Positions 7,827 through 18,334 are shown, counted from the first letter of the stretch. The stretch: DNA of 64,000 bases from an uncultured Treponema sp. (GCA_946411505.1 CAMKEG010000001.1:558001-622000), one strand, 5' to 3'. Translations and numbers: made by a program. The notes: a model not told the origin generated them from the sequence alone.

Positions 7827-10800
7827 TTACTTCTTCAACTTTCCGGTGCTGCTGTCAATAGACCAATTCACGCCATCTTTTGGGAATACGTAGAACTTAG
7901 TGGCATACGAATATAATCTAGATGACAATACTTGCGTGCTAGTGCTGTATGTGCCCGGCGTGATTTTCGCGACTTGGGACTCCGTTGGAGCAACCCCAGA
8001 AATTCCGTCAATCTGCGGCGACCCGCTGGTGTTAAAGCAAACGCCATTTTGCTTGTCGGACGATCCTCCGGGAATTGTCGCTTTGCCAATGACGAGCCAA
8101 TAGGTCATAAAGACTCCGCCGCCTGAATAATTCGCGCCGTTGCTTTTGACCGTTCCGTAGGCCAAGTGAACGCCAGAGTTTGCCTTTGTATATATGCCGC
8201 CGCCCATGCCGGAATAGTTATAGGCGATTCCGCCGCTAAATGCTGTGTCATAGTTGTTCGCGACTGCGTTCTTGTATCCCATAGACAAATCTCCGTTGGT
8301 GTAAACGAACACGCCGCCGCCTTTAGAAGACGCGTAGTTTGAGCATGCGGTATCAGAGCTTGCGTAGGTTGTGGCGCCTTTTGACATGTCGCCAATGGCC
8401 GCGCTTCCCGACATATAGATGTTTCCGTTGAGGTGAACGCCGCCGCCAGTGACCGCGCTGTTCTTGGAAATCTTTCCGCCAGACATTTCCACCTTGGTAG
8501 AACTGTTTTGAACATGTATTCCGCCGCCGCCAGCGGCTTCGCTGGATCCGTTGGCGCGGTTCGCGCTTATGTCTCCCGACGCCATGTGAAGTTCCATAGC
8601 AGATCCAGAATTGTCATTGCACTGAATGCCGCCGCCGCTGCCTGCGGCGTAGTTGCCCACAACGCCGTATCCGTCGTTAAGCGTTTTTGCCGTCCAGCTG
8701 GAACCGTTTTTCAAACTGTAGCCCAAACCGACATAGCTTCCGCCCGCGCTGAAGATTCCGCCGCCGTCGCCGCCAGCCGTGTTGGAGTTCGCTGTATTTT
8801 TTGCGGTAGCGGTGGACGCGGTGAATTTTGCGTCTCCAATCAGCGCGTCCGTGTACAAATAGACTATTCCGGCGTTGTAAACTCCGCCGCCGTTGGCCGC
8901 AGCGCCGTTTTTGGAAATCTTTCCGCTTCCCATTTTTAGAATGCTTGTAGATGCGGCCAGATAAACTCCGCCGCCGTCGCTGGAAGCGTAGTTGTGGCAA
9001 ACGCCGTAGCTGGCGCCCAACGCGGAGTCGCCGGTTCCGTCACCGATATATACATAGCCGTATTCGTCGGCGTAAATGCCGCCGCCTTTCACAGCGCTGT
9101 TGGAGTTGGAGCTGTTTGTGGCTCCAACAACGTAACTTGAATTGTCGCCTATAAGCGCGCTTCCTGTCATGTATATTTTGGCGTTTTTCAAATACACGCC
9201 GCCGCCGTTGCCTAACAAGGACTTATTTCCCTGAATTTTAGCGGTGGACTCCATTGTGAGGGTTCCCATTTTGCTGCTTGATGTCCCCTCAAAGTAGACG
9301 CCGCCGCCGTTACCGTTTCCTTCGTTGCCAGTGACGACCGCTCCTTGTCCAAGGGTAAGCTTTGCGCTTGCCGCGGACACGCAGATTCCCGCGCCTGAGC
9401 CGGTTGTGTTTCCGCCTGTAATCGTGATTTTTTTGATTGTCACAGGAACTGCGCTGGTTATATAAAGAACCCGTCCGCCGGTTGCGGATCTGGACAAAGT
9501 GGCGCCGTTTGTTCCGTTACCCAAAAGGGTTATCGCGCTGGCATTGGCTGTCGTCGTCACCGTGTCTGGAATTGTGTGAGCGTTGTCCCCCGAGCTCTGC
9601 ACGGTTCCGTCTATGTTGATTGTGCGGCCTGTGGTAGCGACGGTATCGTTAGGACCTTTCCAGCACTGAGCCACGGCCTTGGCGAGCGTAGCGTATGGCT
9701 GGAGCTTTGTTCCGCGGTTGTCGTCGGAGCCTTTTCCAACGTCGCTTGAGCGCGTTGAATCGCTTGCGGCGGAGCTGGAAACCCAAATGTCCGCGTCAAT
9801 TTTTCCCGTGGCGCTGGTTCCGCTTCCAACAAGAACCGCGCTCCACTCGCTGTCGCTAACGCTGAACTTTGACACGATGGCATCCGTCAAGCCGGACGAA
9901 AGATTTGCGCCTTTTTCCAAAACTTGGGTTCCGCGCGTCCAATTTTGCGGCGTGATTGTCGGGCCGCTAAATTTCGGATCGCTTGCTGACCATATAGTAT
10001 CGTAAACCGTAATGAACTTTCCGGACGGAAGGAAAACGTCGTTTGTTTTTTCGGCGTTGGTATCAGCGTACATCTGCGCTTTGTTGCTAATGTAGAATGT
10101 TCCGCCTTGGTAAACCGCGCCGCCGGAAGTTCCAGCCTTGTTAAGCTCGAATTTTCCGCCGTTCATATACAAATACTTTCCGTCAGCAATGTAAACGCCG
10201 CCACCGTTTGTGGCGCGGTTGCACTTTATGTTTCCGCTGTAAAGCTTTGTTGCGTTCGAAGCGCTGGTTCCGCCATAGACAGTGCCGGTGGCGTAAACGC
10301 CGCCGCCAGAAGAAGCGACATTTCCCAAAATTTCGGTTGTTCCGGCAAGGCCTGTGCTGCCGGTGATGCCTGCGACCCCGTCAGTTCTTTTTGAAACGCT
10401 TCCGCCAATTCTAAGCTCGCCGGCGTTGTAAATGCCGCCTCCCGACGTTCCCGCCTTGTTTATGCCGTTTGTCGCGCTTGGCTCCTCGGTTGCGGCCGGA
10501 GCGGCAGCCGCGCCAGCCTTTCCGATTGTGACAGTTCCGTAAACGCCCAAGGCCGCGCCGCTTTCGACATAAACGCCGCCGCCATTGGTTACGGCGCGGT
10601 TTCCTTTTACCACAACGCCGTTTGCAAGGTTGGCGACGCTTCCGCTCTTGACATAGACTCCTCCGCCGTTAGACGCGGCGTAGCCTCCGGTTATGGCCAG
10701 ATATTGCACGGTGACAGAATTAACGTCGGAAGCGTTAATCGTGAGCGTGGTTCCCTTGCTAGACGAAGTATAGCCGCCGTTCAATACAGCGTCGCTCTTC

Positions 10801-13800
10801 GTGTCGCTTCCTGACGTGTAGGTGTAGCCTTGGACGGTTATGGATTTTGCCGTGGCGGTTCCGATTGTTTGGGCGCCCGAAAGCGTTCCGTCAACGATTA
10901 CCTTGGCGGCGGCGTCAGCGTCGTTAAACACGGCAAGCGCGCTGGAAATATTTTTGTAAGGCTTGCGCTTGGTTCCGTTGTTTCCGCTCGCAGGCGCGGC
11001 GGAACAATATTTTCTTGTCGTGTCGGTTGTTGCGGAACTAGCCACGTAAACGTCGGACTCAAGCGTTACGGACTTGTTGTCCGAAGCCTGCTTTTTGTTC
11101 CATTCGTCATCGTATTCTGTTGTGGCGAACATTGCGTTTGTGCCGGTTTTTAGGTATGAACCTTTGACAACCACAAGGCCGCGCTTGCTTTCTTCCGGCG
11201 TAAGGGCGGCCACAGGCGCGGTCGCCGAAAGGTCGGCTGTAACCGTTATCGCGGCGCGCTCGGAGCCGTCCGAGCTTTTTGCAAGGAACACGTCGTTTTG
11301 TTTTGGGACATAATATCTGTCGGTTGCAGTTTCTTCCTTTGTCGAATCTCTCACAGGCAGAACGCAGGCTGAATACGCCATTTGGAAGGCCGCGCCGCTT
11401 TCCACGTAGACCGCGCCGCCGTGGGTCGCGGCAGTGTTGGGCGCGAGCGTTCCGCTAGAGTCCTTTTGTCCTATCGTCGAGCTGTTCAAGACGAGCGTTC
11501 CCGCGTCGTAAACCGCGCCGCCGTTGGACGTGGCCGTGTTGGAGTAAATTTTCTGGACGCTCGTTAATGTGATTTTTTTATCCGCCGCCACATACACGCC
11601 GCCGCCGTTGGCCGCCTCGTTTCCTGAAAGGTCGATTCCGCTCGCAGAAATGTTTGTATTGGCGCAGTAAATTCCGCCGCCGTTGGAAGCGGAGTTGAAT
11701 TTTATGTTTCCGCCGCCGGAACCGCCGCCAATGCTGGTCATTCCGCCGGCGTAAATGCCGCCGCCGTCAGATGTGGCCGCGTTGCCGTAAACGCCGCCGG
11801 TCAGCTTTCTGGCCGAGCTGTTGTCAATCGTTCCGTCGCTCTTTATCGCGCAGCCTAAATAAACAGAGCCGCTGTCGTTGTAAATGCCGCCGCCTTTTTC
11901 CGCCTTGTTTATGCCGTTATCCGCGCTAGGAACGTCGGTCGCGGCCGGCGCGTCTTCAGCTCCGCTGTTTCCGATTACGGCGGTTCCGTAAACGCCAAGC
12001 TTGGCTCCAGCCGCGACAAACACGCCGCCGCCGCGTCCGCTTCCGGGGTTTGAGGACGCTTTAGCTTGGTTGTATTTTACCACAACGCCGTTTCCAAGGT
12101 TGACCATGCCGCTTGCGTTGGCAACAAGGATTCCGCCGCCGTCGCCGCTTTGGAATCCGCCGCTAATCTCAAGGTCTTCTATAGTTATCAATTTTGCCGT
12201 GTCTATGTAAAGGACGTTGCCGTTGGTTGTTGCGTCAGTAAGCGAGCGCGCAAGTTTTGCCGCGCTTGGCGTCGCGTCGGTCTCCTTGTAGCCCCTAATT
12301 TTTAGGTCGGCGGTAACGCCTGTTCCGCCTATGTATTGGCGCTCGGAGCTGAGCGTTCCGTCAATCACGATGTCCGCGCCGCTTGCCGCCGCTTCGGCAA
12401 TCGCGTCGGATATTCTAGCGTAAGGAGCGGAAGGAGTTCCGGCGTTTCCGCTCGCGGGCGCGGACGCGCAATGCTTTCTTGTGGTGTCAGTCGAGGCGGA
12501 ACTTGCCACGTAGACCGGCATCATGATGTAGGCCTGCTTTTGGTCCGACGCGTCGGGCGACTTTTTCCAGTCCGCGTTGTCTTGGCTCATCTTGAATTTG
12601 TCGATTACAGTTTGCGCCAAGTTTGAGCCAGACTTAAGAATTACCGTTCCGCGCTTCCACGCGCCGGGCGTGATGGCGGCCTCAAAGCCGGTTGGGAGAC
12701 TTGTTCCGTCGATGTATATTTTGGCCAGCTGGCTGTTCGCGTCATCCCGCTTTAGGTAAACGTCGTTTTTGTTCACGCAGCTTCCGCTTGCGTCGTAAGC
12801 GGGCGGAATGGTCGCGTTGCCGCCGCTTTTTACCGCGAAGCAATAGGTTGAGGTGTTGGAGTCGGCGTAGACCGCCCCGCCCGCCTCCGTCGCTGTGTTG
12901 GCGCCGTCAGCAATTGCGGCTGCAATTTGGGCCTCGGTTCCGGTCCCGCTTCCGCCAATCGTTCCGTATTGCAAAGTGACTTTGTAATAGGCGGCGCTGG
13001 TTCCGCCGGCGTAAATTCCTCCGCCCAACTTGGCCTGGTTTTTGGCCACGCTGATTGTTCCGCCGCTGTTGGTAAAGTTAAGCGCGGTTCCGTAGTTGCA
13101 AATTCCCCCGCCCTTTTCCGTGGCGACGTTTGAGATTATCGAGCAGTTTTTGGGAATTTCTATTGTCTTTCCGCTGCCGTTGTAAATGCCGCCGCCGTTG
13201 GCCGCCTTGTTGCCTTCTATGACAAGCGAAACGTTTTTTCCGATTGTTGTGGTTTTGTTGTTCTGCAAGTTGATTCCGCCGCCGTTAAGCGCGGCGCAGT
13301 TGTACTTTATGTTGTAGGAACATGAGTCGGAATCCGCGATTTGCAAAACTCCGCTTCCCGCGTTGTACGCGGTGAAAAGGCCTCCGCCGCCATTTCCTGA
13401 GTCCGTTCCCGTGGCGGTGTTTCCCAAAATTTTGATGTTGGAAGCGATTGCCATTGATCCAGTATCATACGCAAAGCCAAGTCTGAGCGTTCCGAGATTG
13501 TAAATGCCCCCGCCCGAGACCGCGACGTTGGCGCCGGTGGAAATTTCCGTAGAGCCTACTGTATCGGCGCTCGCGTCCTTGTTTCCAATCACGACAGTTT
13601 CTTGTACGCAAACGGTCGCTCCGCTCGCTATGTAAACGCCGCCGCCGCTTGCGCCCGCTTTGTTCCCCTTTATCACCGACTTGTCGCCGATGAAAACAAG
13701 CGAATCGGCCGCCGCGTTGATACCGCCGCCGTTTCCAGTCGTGTTTCCGCCGGAAATCGTAAGGCGCTGGATTGCGACAGGCACGGCGGTATTGACGGAA

Positions 13801-16800
13801 AGCGCGCTGCCGTTGTCTTGGGCGGTCGAGCCGACGTTGGCGTTTATCACGCCGCCGGTCGTGGTTTCAGAGCCCTTTGGCTGGTCGCTCGCGCTTTGCA
13901 GGTTGACTTTCTTGGCATAGTTGCTGCCAGCGGGGTCGGAGGAGTTTTTGGCCTTCAAAAGCGTGGCGGGAAGGACTTGGCAGCCTTTTATCTCGCCGTC
14001 GATTTGGATTGTGTATTCCTGCGTCGGGTCGTCCATCACGGAGCAGGCGGCCTTGATTGTCTTAAAGGGATGGTAAGAGTTTCCGTTTGTTTCCGCCGCG
14101 TCGCTTGGAGCGGCGTGGGTATATGCGCGCTGGCTCGCCGTCTCGCTGGCCACGTAAATGGGCGCGTTTATTCTGGCCGCGTCGTTGTCCGCGGACACCT
14201 TGTAGAGCTCCTTTTCCCAACCCAAATCGGTAAAATCAAACTTGCCCATTACGCCGTCGGGCAAGGCGGTCAAGTCGCCGCCAACGCCAAGGAATTGCTT
14301 TCCGCGCTGCCACTTTTTCATTGTAATTGTGGCTCCAGAACCGGCGGAAAGCGCGCCTGATATCTTTATGAAAGCCTGCTTCTCAGCGCTGACGGAGCCT
14401 CCCGCTAAATACTCCAAGAATACGTCGTTCTTTTTTTCCGCTCCGCCGTAAGGAATCTTGGCGACGCCTTTCATTGCAAAGCTTGTCGACGACAGATAGG
14501 ACACGCTGACCGCGCCGCCTCCACTGCCCGCGTCTGTCGTAGTCGCAGTGTTTTCCTTTATGATTCCGCCGCCGCCGTCGCGGCCAAACGTCGCGTCTAC
14601 GCAGCCAGTGACAGCCAAGCCGCCGCCGATATTTCCTTTGTTATAGCTTATCTCTCCGTCCAAAACGTTCGCGGACGAGCGATAGGCGTGAATTCCGCCG
14701 CCAGGTCCGACAGCCGCCTTATTGTAAGAAACATATCCCGACCGCATTTCAAAAACGCCGCGGTCGTTGTCCGCCGTGCCAGTCGCTTCTATTCCGCCGC
14801 CGCCCCGGCCAGACAAGTTTCTCTTTACTCCGCCGGTAAGGGACGCGGGAACAAGATTTCCGCTGACTGTTCCGCTGTAGCCAAGGTAGACGGAGCCCTG
14901 GCTGTAAATTCCTCCGCCGTCCTCGCTTGCGTAGTTGGCGCAGTTTGTCCAAGTCGCTCCTGTAACTTCATCTCCCGTGGCCGGAGTGTCAGCGGAATCG
15001 CCAACCAAGGCCGTTCCGTACATGTAAAGGCTGGCTCCCTTCTTGACGTAAACGCCGCCGCCGTATGAGGCTTTGTTTCCAGTGACAAGGGCGCCGTCGG
15101 CCAAGCAAAGGGTCCCCGCCGTCAATTTTATTCCGCCGCCGTAAGAGCAAGAGCCTTCCGTAGATCCCAGCCCGCCCGTAATCTTTAGGTTTTGTATCGT
15201 AATTGGAGCGGCGGCGTTCAAGACAAGCGCGCTTGTGTTGCGGCCGCTGGCGTTGATTTCCGGCTCGACGGGCGACGATGGATTTGTGTCGTCGGCCACG
15301 CCTTTTATAGTAAGCGCGGAACATCTGTCCGTCGAAAGCCCAGGAATTTTTTGCTCGCTTACTTTTCCGATTACCAAAATCGTGTCAGGCTCGCCGCCGC
15401 TCAACTTAGTCACGGCGTAATTTAGCGTTTTGTAGGGAGCGCTTTTTGTTCCGGACGCAACGGGAGAGTCGCTTCCATTAGCTTTGATGTAAAGCGGGGC
15501 CTTTAGCTTGGCAAAAGAAGTGTCGGTCAAATTCTTGGAAAAGTTAAAGTCGCCGTCGGTAAGCGCGAAATATCCTTTGTATGAATCTATGTCGCCGCTA
15601 GAGGCTTCCAGAATGTCCAGGCCGCGCTGCCAGTCTTGCGGCGTAAGGGTGGCGGCCTTTGTTCCGCTTGGAAGGCTAAAGCCGCCGGACAATACTTGCA
15701 CGAGCGGATACTTTCCGTCGTCATCCGAGCCGGAAGAGGCGCGGCAGGCGTATACGTCATTGTTTCCTTCTCCGCCGGAACAGGGAATCTTGGCCGCGCC
15801 GCCGATTTTAAAGCTTGCCAGCGCGTATGTTCCGCCAGTGTAAGAGCCGTTCAAGTGCACCGCGCCGCCTTTTGGCGCCGTGTTTCCGCTAATCTCGCCG
15901 CCGGTCATTTCAAAGGCCGCGTCGTCGTCGATTCCGCCGCCCTGCGCGTCGGCCGTGTTGCCGGTGATTTTTCCATTGGCCGAAAGCTCAAACTTGGCGC
16001 CGCTTCCGCTGATTCTAACGCCGCCTCCGCCGCGCTCGGCTTCGTTCCCCCCAATTTTTCCGCCGCTCATTTTTACGGTCGCCCTGGTTCCGACATAAAG
16101 GCCGCCGCCAAAGCCGTAGTCCGAGCCTGAGACGATGTTGCCGCTTATGACGGCGCTTCCGCTGATATTCGCCTCTATGGAATTTGAGTCCTCGCTTTCG
16201 CAAAAGAGGCCGCCGCCAAATTCCTTGGCTGAGTTTCCGCTAATCTCGCCGCCTGTCATCTTAAAGGCTCCGGCGGTCGAAACTCCGCCGCCGCGCTCTT
16301 CCGCCCTGTTGCCGGTAATCAAGGCGCCGCTTTCTATCGTGAGGTTCGTTCCTTTTCCGGCGCAAATTCCGCCGCCCTTTGCTCCGGCGCCGGCGTGGCC
16401 GCCGGTTATCTTTATGTTCTTTATTGTTACGGGAACGTCGGACGCTATCGTAAAGACGGAGCCGCTTCCGCTTCCCTTTAGGGCGCTCTTGGGCTTTTCG
16501 CTTTCGTCATCAAGGCCGTCCAAGCCCTCTATCGTTACCGAGCGGGCGCTTACGTTCTTCACCACGTTAACGTTAAGGGTCGCGTTTCCGACCACTTCGC
16601 CCGACACAAAAATCTTGAAGTCCTTGGAGCCGCTTCCGGCCGACTGGATTTTGTTGAAGGCGGCCTGCAAATGCTCCAGCGGGCTGTAGGCGCTTCCGCT
16701 GTTTGAGTCGCTGGCACTGACCGAGTCGTTTGACGCCAAGACGGCCGGCTTTCCTACGTAGATGCGGTCGCTGGCCGCTCCTTTTATCACGTCGTCGTTC

Positions 16801-17759
16801 ACCGCAAAGTGGCCGCTTGACGATATCGCGGCCTCGCCAGTTTCGGGCATCCAAGTTTCGGTCGTCAAGCCGTTTAGGACCGTCACCACTTGGACGCTTT
16901 CGTATACCGACACTCCGTTTGAGTCCCTGAAAAAAATCGCGAGCCTGTGGTTTCCGACAGGAACGTTGGAAGCCGTTATGGTCGATAAGCCGCCTGAGCC
17001 CTCCACGGCCAAGGCAGGAAGGGCCGGGTCCGGGTCCTCCCAGCTGGCGGAAACCGAATCCACGTTTCCGCCAAAGTTTACGGCAAGCGCGACGTCTCCG
17101 CTTGGAGCCGCGCCTTCCACGGCCTCAGTGTATGGCGTCAGCGTGAATACGTGGGAAAGCACGCTGTTGGACACGGTCACTTCCATCTGGAAGCTGTCGG
17201 ACATTATGATTTTTTTGTCGCCGGAAACGTTCCTGATTCCGCAGACGACATTCCATTTCTTTCCTATGGCGAGCGGCATCTCAAAGGTCGTGGACGAGGG
17301 CGAGGCGAAAGTTCCTTCTACCGGCTCGCCCGAATTCGGCGTGGCAACGGCAAAATGCTCGATGGAAGTTCCGTCAGCCGTTACGTCGGGCCGCGCGGAT
17401 TTTGAAAGGCCCGCCACGCCTTCTTCCGTTCCGCCAAAGCCAAGGCCTTCCAAAGCCTTTGCGTAGGAAGCCGGGAGAGCGCCGCCTGTCCGGACGCTGC
17501 CCCTAAAGGTTATGAATTGCGCTTCGGCGTTTGCCGCAGTTCCGCCAGCGGAAACTGTTGGAGCGGAGGCAGGCTGTCCGCCAGACGCTCCTTGCAAAAT
17601 GGCGGGGCTTGGAGAGTCGGAAGAATTTTCGCATGAAAAGAAGGCTGCCAAGGAGAAAAGCGCTGCGGCAAGAAAAAGGACTTTTGGGAGGACGCGGGAA
17701 AACTTAGGCACGGGCAGCCCCCCCCCAGTCACCTGTATAGCTCTGTCAAAAGTTTTCAT
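7827..17759 (-). CDS. Giant modular beta-helix surface lipoprotein with G9 tract
   Basis: 3310 residues. Lipoprotein signal with hydrophobic core VLFLAAALFSLAAFFSC; the mature protein begins Ser/Gly-rich. The chain then holds about six tandem modules of 420-550 residues. Each opens with a cap like YVASSxSxDxTRK and a GTxxxPY box (near 16690, 15420, 14060, 12420, 10950 and 9690), runs through dozens of GGG[IV] rungs such as MTGGEISGN and GGGIYN, and often closes with a W-x-RG box. This is the pattern of right-handed parallel beta-helix adhesins and of chlamydial Pmp-like repeats; no autotransporter barrel is present. ATG 17759 has AAGGAG upstream. A run of nine G (17726-17718) covers codons 12-14; a GTG at codon 17 (17711) would give a more compact signal peptide and leave the tract in the leader. 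Function is inferred: adhesion or surface variation. Confidence 0.85.
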   Translation of the reverse strand: MKTFDRAIQVTGGGLPVPKFSRVLPKVLFLAAALFSLAAFFSCENSSDSPSPAILQGASGGQPASAPTVSAGGTAANAEAQFITFRGSVRTGGALPASYAKALEGLGFGGTEEGVAGLSKSARPDVTADGTSIEHFAVATPNSGEPVEGTFASPSSTTFEMPLAIGKKWNVVCGIRNVSGDKKIIMSDSFQMEVTVSNSVLSHVFTLTPYTEAVEGAAPSGDVALAVNFGGNVDSVSASWEDPDPALPALAVEGSGGLSTITASNVPVGNHRLAIFFRDSNGVSVYESVQVVTVLNGLTTETWMPETGEAAISSSGHFAVNDDVIKGAASDRIYVGKPAVLASNDSVSASDSNSGSAYSPLEHLQAAFNKIQSAGSGSKDFKIFVSGEVVGNATLNVNVVKNVSARSVTIEGLDGLDDESEKPKSALKGSGSGSVFTIASDVPVTIKNIKITGGHAGAGAKGGGICAGKGTNLTIESGALITGNRAEERGGGVSTAGAFKMTGGEISGNSAKEFGGGLFCESEDSNSIEANISGSAVISGNIVSGSDYGFGGGLYVGTRATVKMSGGKIGGNEAERGGGGVRISGSGAKFELSANGKITGNTADAQGGGIDDDAAFEMTGGEISGNTAPKGGAVHLNGSYTGGTYALASFKIGGAAKIPCSGGEGNNDVYACRASSGSDDDGKYPLVQVLSGGFSLPSGTKAATLTPQDWQRGLDILEASSGDIDSYKGYFALTDGDFNFSKNLTDTSFAKLKAPLYIKANGSDSPVASGTKSAPYKTLNYAVTKLSGGEPDTILVIGKVSEQKIPGLSTDRCSALTIKGVADDTNPSSPVEPEINASGRNTSALVLNAAAPITIQNLKITGGLGSTEGSCSYGGGIKLTAGTLCLADGALVTGNKASYGGGVYVKKGASLYMYGTALVGDSADTPATGDEVTGATWTNCANYASEDGGGIYSQGSVYLGYSGTVSGNLVPASLTGGVKRNLSGRGGGGIEATGTADNDRGVFEMRSGYVSYNKAAVGPGGGIHAYRSSANVLDGEISYNKGNIGGGLAVTGCVDATFGRDGGGGIIKENTATTTDAGSGGGAVSVSYLSSTSFAMKGVAKIPYGGAEKKNDVFLEYLAGGSVSAEKQAFIKISGALSAGSGATITMKKWQRGKQFLGVGGDLTALPDGVMGKFDFTDLGWEKELYKVSADNDAARINAPIYVASETASQRAYTHAAPSDAAETNGNSYHPFKTIKAACSVMDDPTQEYTIQIDGEIKGCQVLPATLLKAKNSSDPAGSNYAKKVNLQSASDQPKGSETTTGGVINANVGSTAQDNGSALSVNTAVPVAIQRLTISGGNTTGNGGGINAAADSLVFIGDKSVIKGNKAGASGGGVYIASGATVCVQETVVIGNKDASADTVGSTEISTGANVAVSGGGIYNLGTLRLGFAYDTGSMAIASNIKILGNTATGTDSGNGGGGLFTAYNAGSGVLQIADSDSCSYNIKYNCAALNGGGINLQNNKTTTIGKNVSLVIEGNKAANGGGIYNGSGKTIEIPKNCSIISNVATEKGGGICNYGTALNFTNSGGTISVAKNQAKLGGGIYAGGTSAAYYKVTLQYGTIGGSGTGTEAQIAAAIADGANTATEAGGAVYADSNTSTYCFAVKSGGNATIPPAYDASGSCVNKNDVYLKRDDANSQLAKIYIDGTSLPTGFEAAITPGAWKRGTVILKSGSNLAQTVIDKFKMSQDNADWKKSPDASDQKQAYIMMPVYVASSASTDTTRKHCASAPASGNAGTPSAPYARISDAIAEAAASGADIVIDGTLSSERQYIGGTGVTADLKIRGYKETDATPSAAKLARSLTDATTNGNVLYIDTAKLITIEDLEISGGFQSGDGGGILVANASGMVNLGNGVVVKYNQAKASSNPGSGRGGGVFVAAGAKLGVYGTAVIGNSGAEDAPAATDVPSADNGINKAEKGGGIYNDSGSVYLGCAIKSDGTIDNSSARKLTGGVYGNAATSDGGGIYAGGMTSIGGGSGGGNIKFNSASNGGGIYCANTNISASGIDLSGNEAANGGGVYVAADKKITLTSVQKIYSNTATSNGGAVYDAGTLVLNSSTIGQKDSSGTLAPNTAATHGGAVYVESGAAFQMAYSACVLPVRDSTKEETATDRYYVPKQNDVFLAKSSDGSERAAITVTADLSATAPVAALTPEESKRGLVVVKGSYLKTGTNAMFATTEYDDEWNKKQASDNKSVTLESDVYVASSATTDTTRKYCSAAPASGNNGTKRKPYKNISSALAVFNDADAAAKVIVDGTLSGAQTIGTATAKSITVQGYTYTSGSDTKSDAVLNGGYTSSSKGTTLTINASDVNSVTVQYLAITGGYAASNGGGVYVKSGSVANLANGVVVKGNRAVTNGGGVYVESGAALGVYGTVTIGKAGAAAAPAATEEPSATNGINKAGTSGGGIYNAGELRIGGSVSKRTDGVAGITGSTGLAGTTEILGNVASSGGGVYATGTVYGGTSASNATKLYSGNIKCNRATNGGGVYIADGKYLYMNGGKFELNKAGTSGGAVYQGGTFYISNKAQMYADTNAEKTNDVFLPSGKFITVYDTIWSASDPKFSGPTITPQNWTRGTQVLEKGANLSSGLTDAIVSKFSVSDSEWSAVLVGSGTSATGKIDADIWVSSSAASDSTRSSDVGKGSDDNRGTKLQPYATLAKAVAQCWKGPNDTVATTGRTINIDGTVQSSGDNAHTIPDTVTTTANASAITLLGNGTNGATLSRSATGGRVLYITSAVPVTIKKITITGGNTTGSGAGICVSAASAKLTLGQGAVVTGNEGNGNGGGVYFEGTSSSKMGTLTMESTAKIQGNKSLLGNGGGVYLKNAKIYMTGSALIGDNSSYVVGATNSSNSNSAVKGGGIYADEYGYVYIGDGTGDSALGASYGVCHNYASSDGGGVYLAASTSILKMGSGKISKNGAAANGGGVYNAGIVYLYTDALIGDAKFTASTATAKNTANSNTAGGDGGGIFSAGGSYVGLGYSLKNGSSWTAKTLNDGYGVVGNYAAGSGGGIQCNDNSGSAMELHMASGDISANRANGSSEAAGGGGIHVQNSSTKVEMSGGKISKNSAVTGGGVHLNGNIYMSGSAAIGDMSKGATTYASSDTACSNYASSKGGGVFVYTNGDLSMGYKNAVANNYDTAFSGGIAYNYSGMGGGIYTKANSGVHLAYGTVKSNGANYSGGGVFMTYWLVIGKATIPGGSSDKQNGVCFNTSGSPQIDGISGVAPTESQVAKITPGTYSTSTQVLSSRLYSYATKFYVFPKDGVNWSIDSSTGKLKK
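17718..17726 (-). repeat. Homopolymer G9 at start of giant lipoprotein
   Basis: Nine consecutive G on the coding strand, spanning three Gly codons 35 bases after the ATG. The present length keeps the reading frame open. A one-base slip would shift the frame before the signal peptide. Confidence 0.95.
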
Positions 17760-17843
17760 AAGCATCTCCTTCCGAACGCAATAATGGGCAATATACACCT
17801 ATATTTTACTATAAATATGTAAATTTGTCCACAAAAAAATATT

Positions 17844-17871
17844 TTGCGTTTTTGCCAAAGCGCGCTATAAT
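17844..17871 (+). promoter_or_regulatory. cdd promoter, leaderless type
   Basis: TTGCGT (17844-17849), 16-base spacer, perfect TATAAT (17866-17871), then six bases to the cdd ATG. No ribosome-binding site can fit, so the transcript probably starts on the A of the ATG. Confidence 0.7.
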
Positions 17872-17877
17872 GGAAAT

Positions 17878-18303
17878 ATGAAAAAGACACAACAAGAGGA
17901 GCTGCTAAAAAAAGCCAAGGAAATGCTCGCCTTTTCCTACACGCCCTACTCCAACTTTAAGGTTGGCGCGGCGCTGCTTGCTAAAAGCGGAAAGGTTTTC
18001 GGCGGCTGCAACATCGAGAACGCGGCTTACGGGCCCAGCAATTGCGCGGAGAGGACGGCGTTTTTCAACGCGGTAAGTTCCGGCGAGCGGGGCTTTGAGG
18101 CCATCGCGATTGTCGGAGGCCCCGACGGCCAAATCAAGGACTTTTGCCCGCCTTGCGGAGTTTGCCGCCAGGTCATGATGGAATTTTGCGAGCCAAAAAA
18201 ATTCAAGATTATCTTGCAAAACGCCTTAGGCAAAATAAAGGAATTTACGCTGGAGGAGCTGCTTCCGCTTGGCTTTGGAGCGGTAAATTTAGAGCGGCAA
18301 TAA
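17878..18303 (+). CDS. cdd: Cytidine deaminase
   Basis: A 141-residue tetrameric-type cytidine deaminase converting (deoxy)cytidine to (deoxy)uridine. Substrate-binding NIENAAYG is at about 45-52, zinc and catalytic motif CAER at 56-59 (Glu58 is the proton shuttle), and the second zinc motif PCGVC at 92-96. The N-terminus MKKTQQEELLKKAKEMLAFS then YTPYSNFKVGAA has normal family length, which supports this ATG although no ribosome-binding site precedes it. About 100 bases later comes a uridine-kinase-like gene, so the two form a pyrimidine salvage pair: cytidine to uridine to UMP. It is divergent from the giant lipoprotein. Confidence 0.96.
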   Translation: MKKTQQEELLKKAKEMLAFSYTPYSNFKVGAALLAKSGKVFGGCNIENAAYGPSNCAERTAFFNAVSSGERGFEAIAIVGGPDGQIKDFCPPCGVCRQVMMEFCEPKKFKIILQNALGKIKEFTLEELLPLGFGAVNLERQ

Positions 18304-18334
18304 AAACTATTGGCAAGCCCAAAATAGAAAGATA

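Noticed and set aside
13602..14360. 252-codon frame antisense to the giant lipoprotein
   Set aside because: Caused by strong codon bias of Gly/Ala/Ser repeats on the opposite strand; no ribosome-binding site or recognisable motif.
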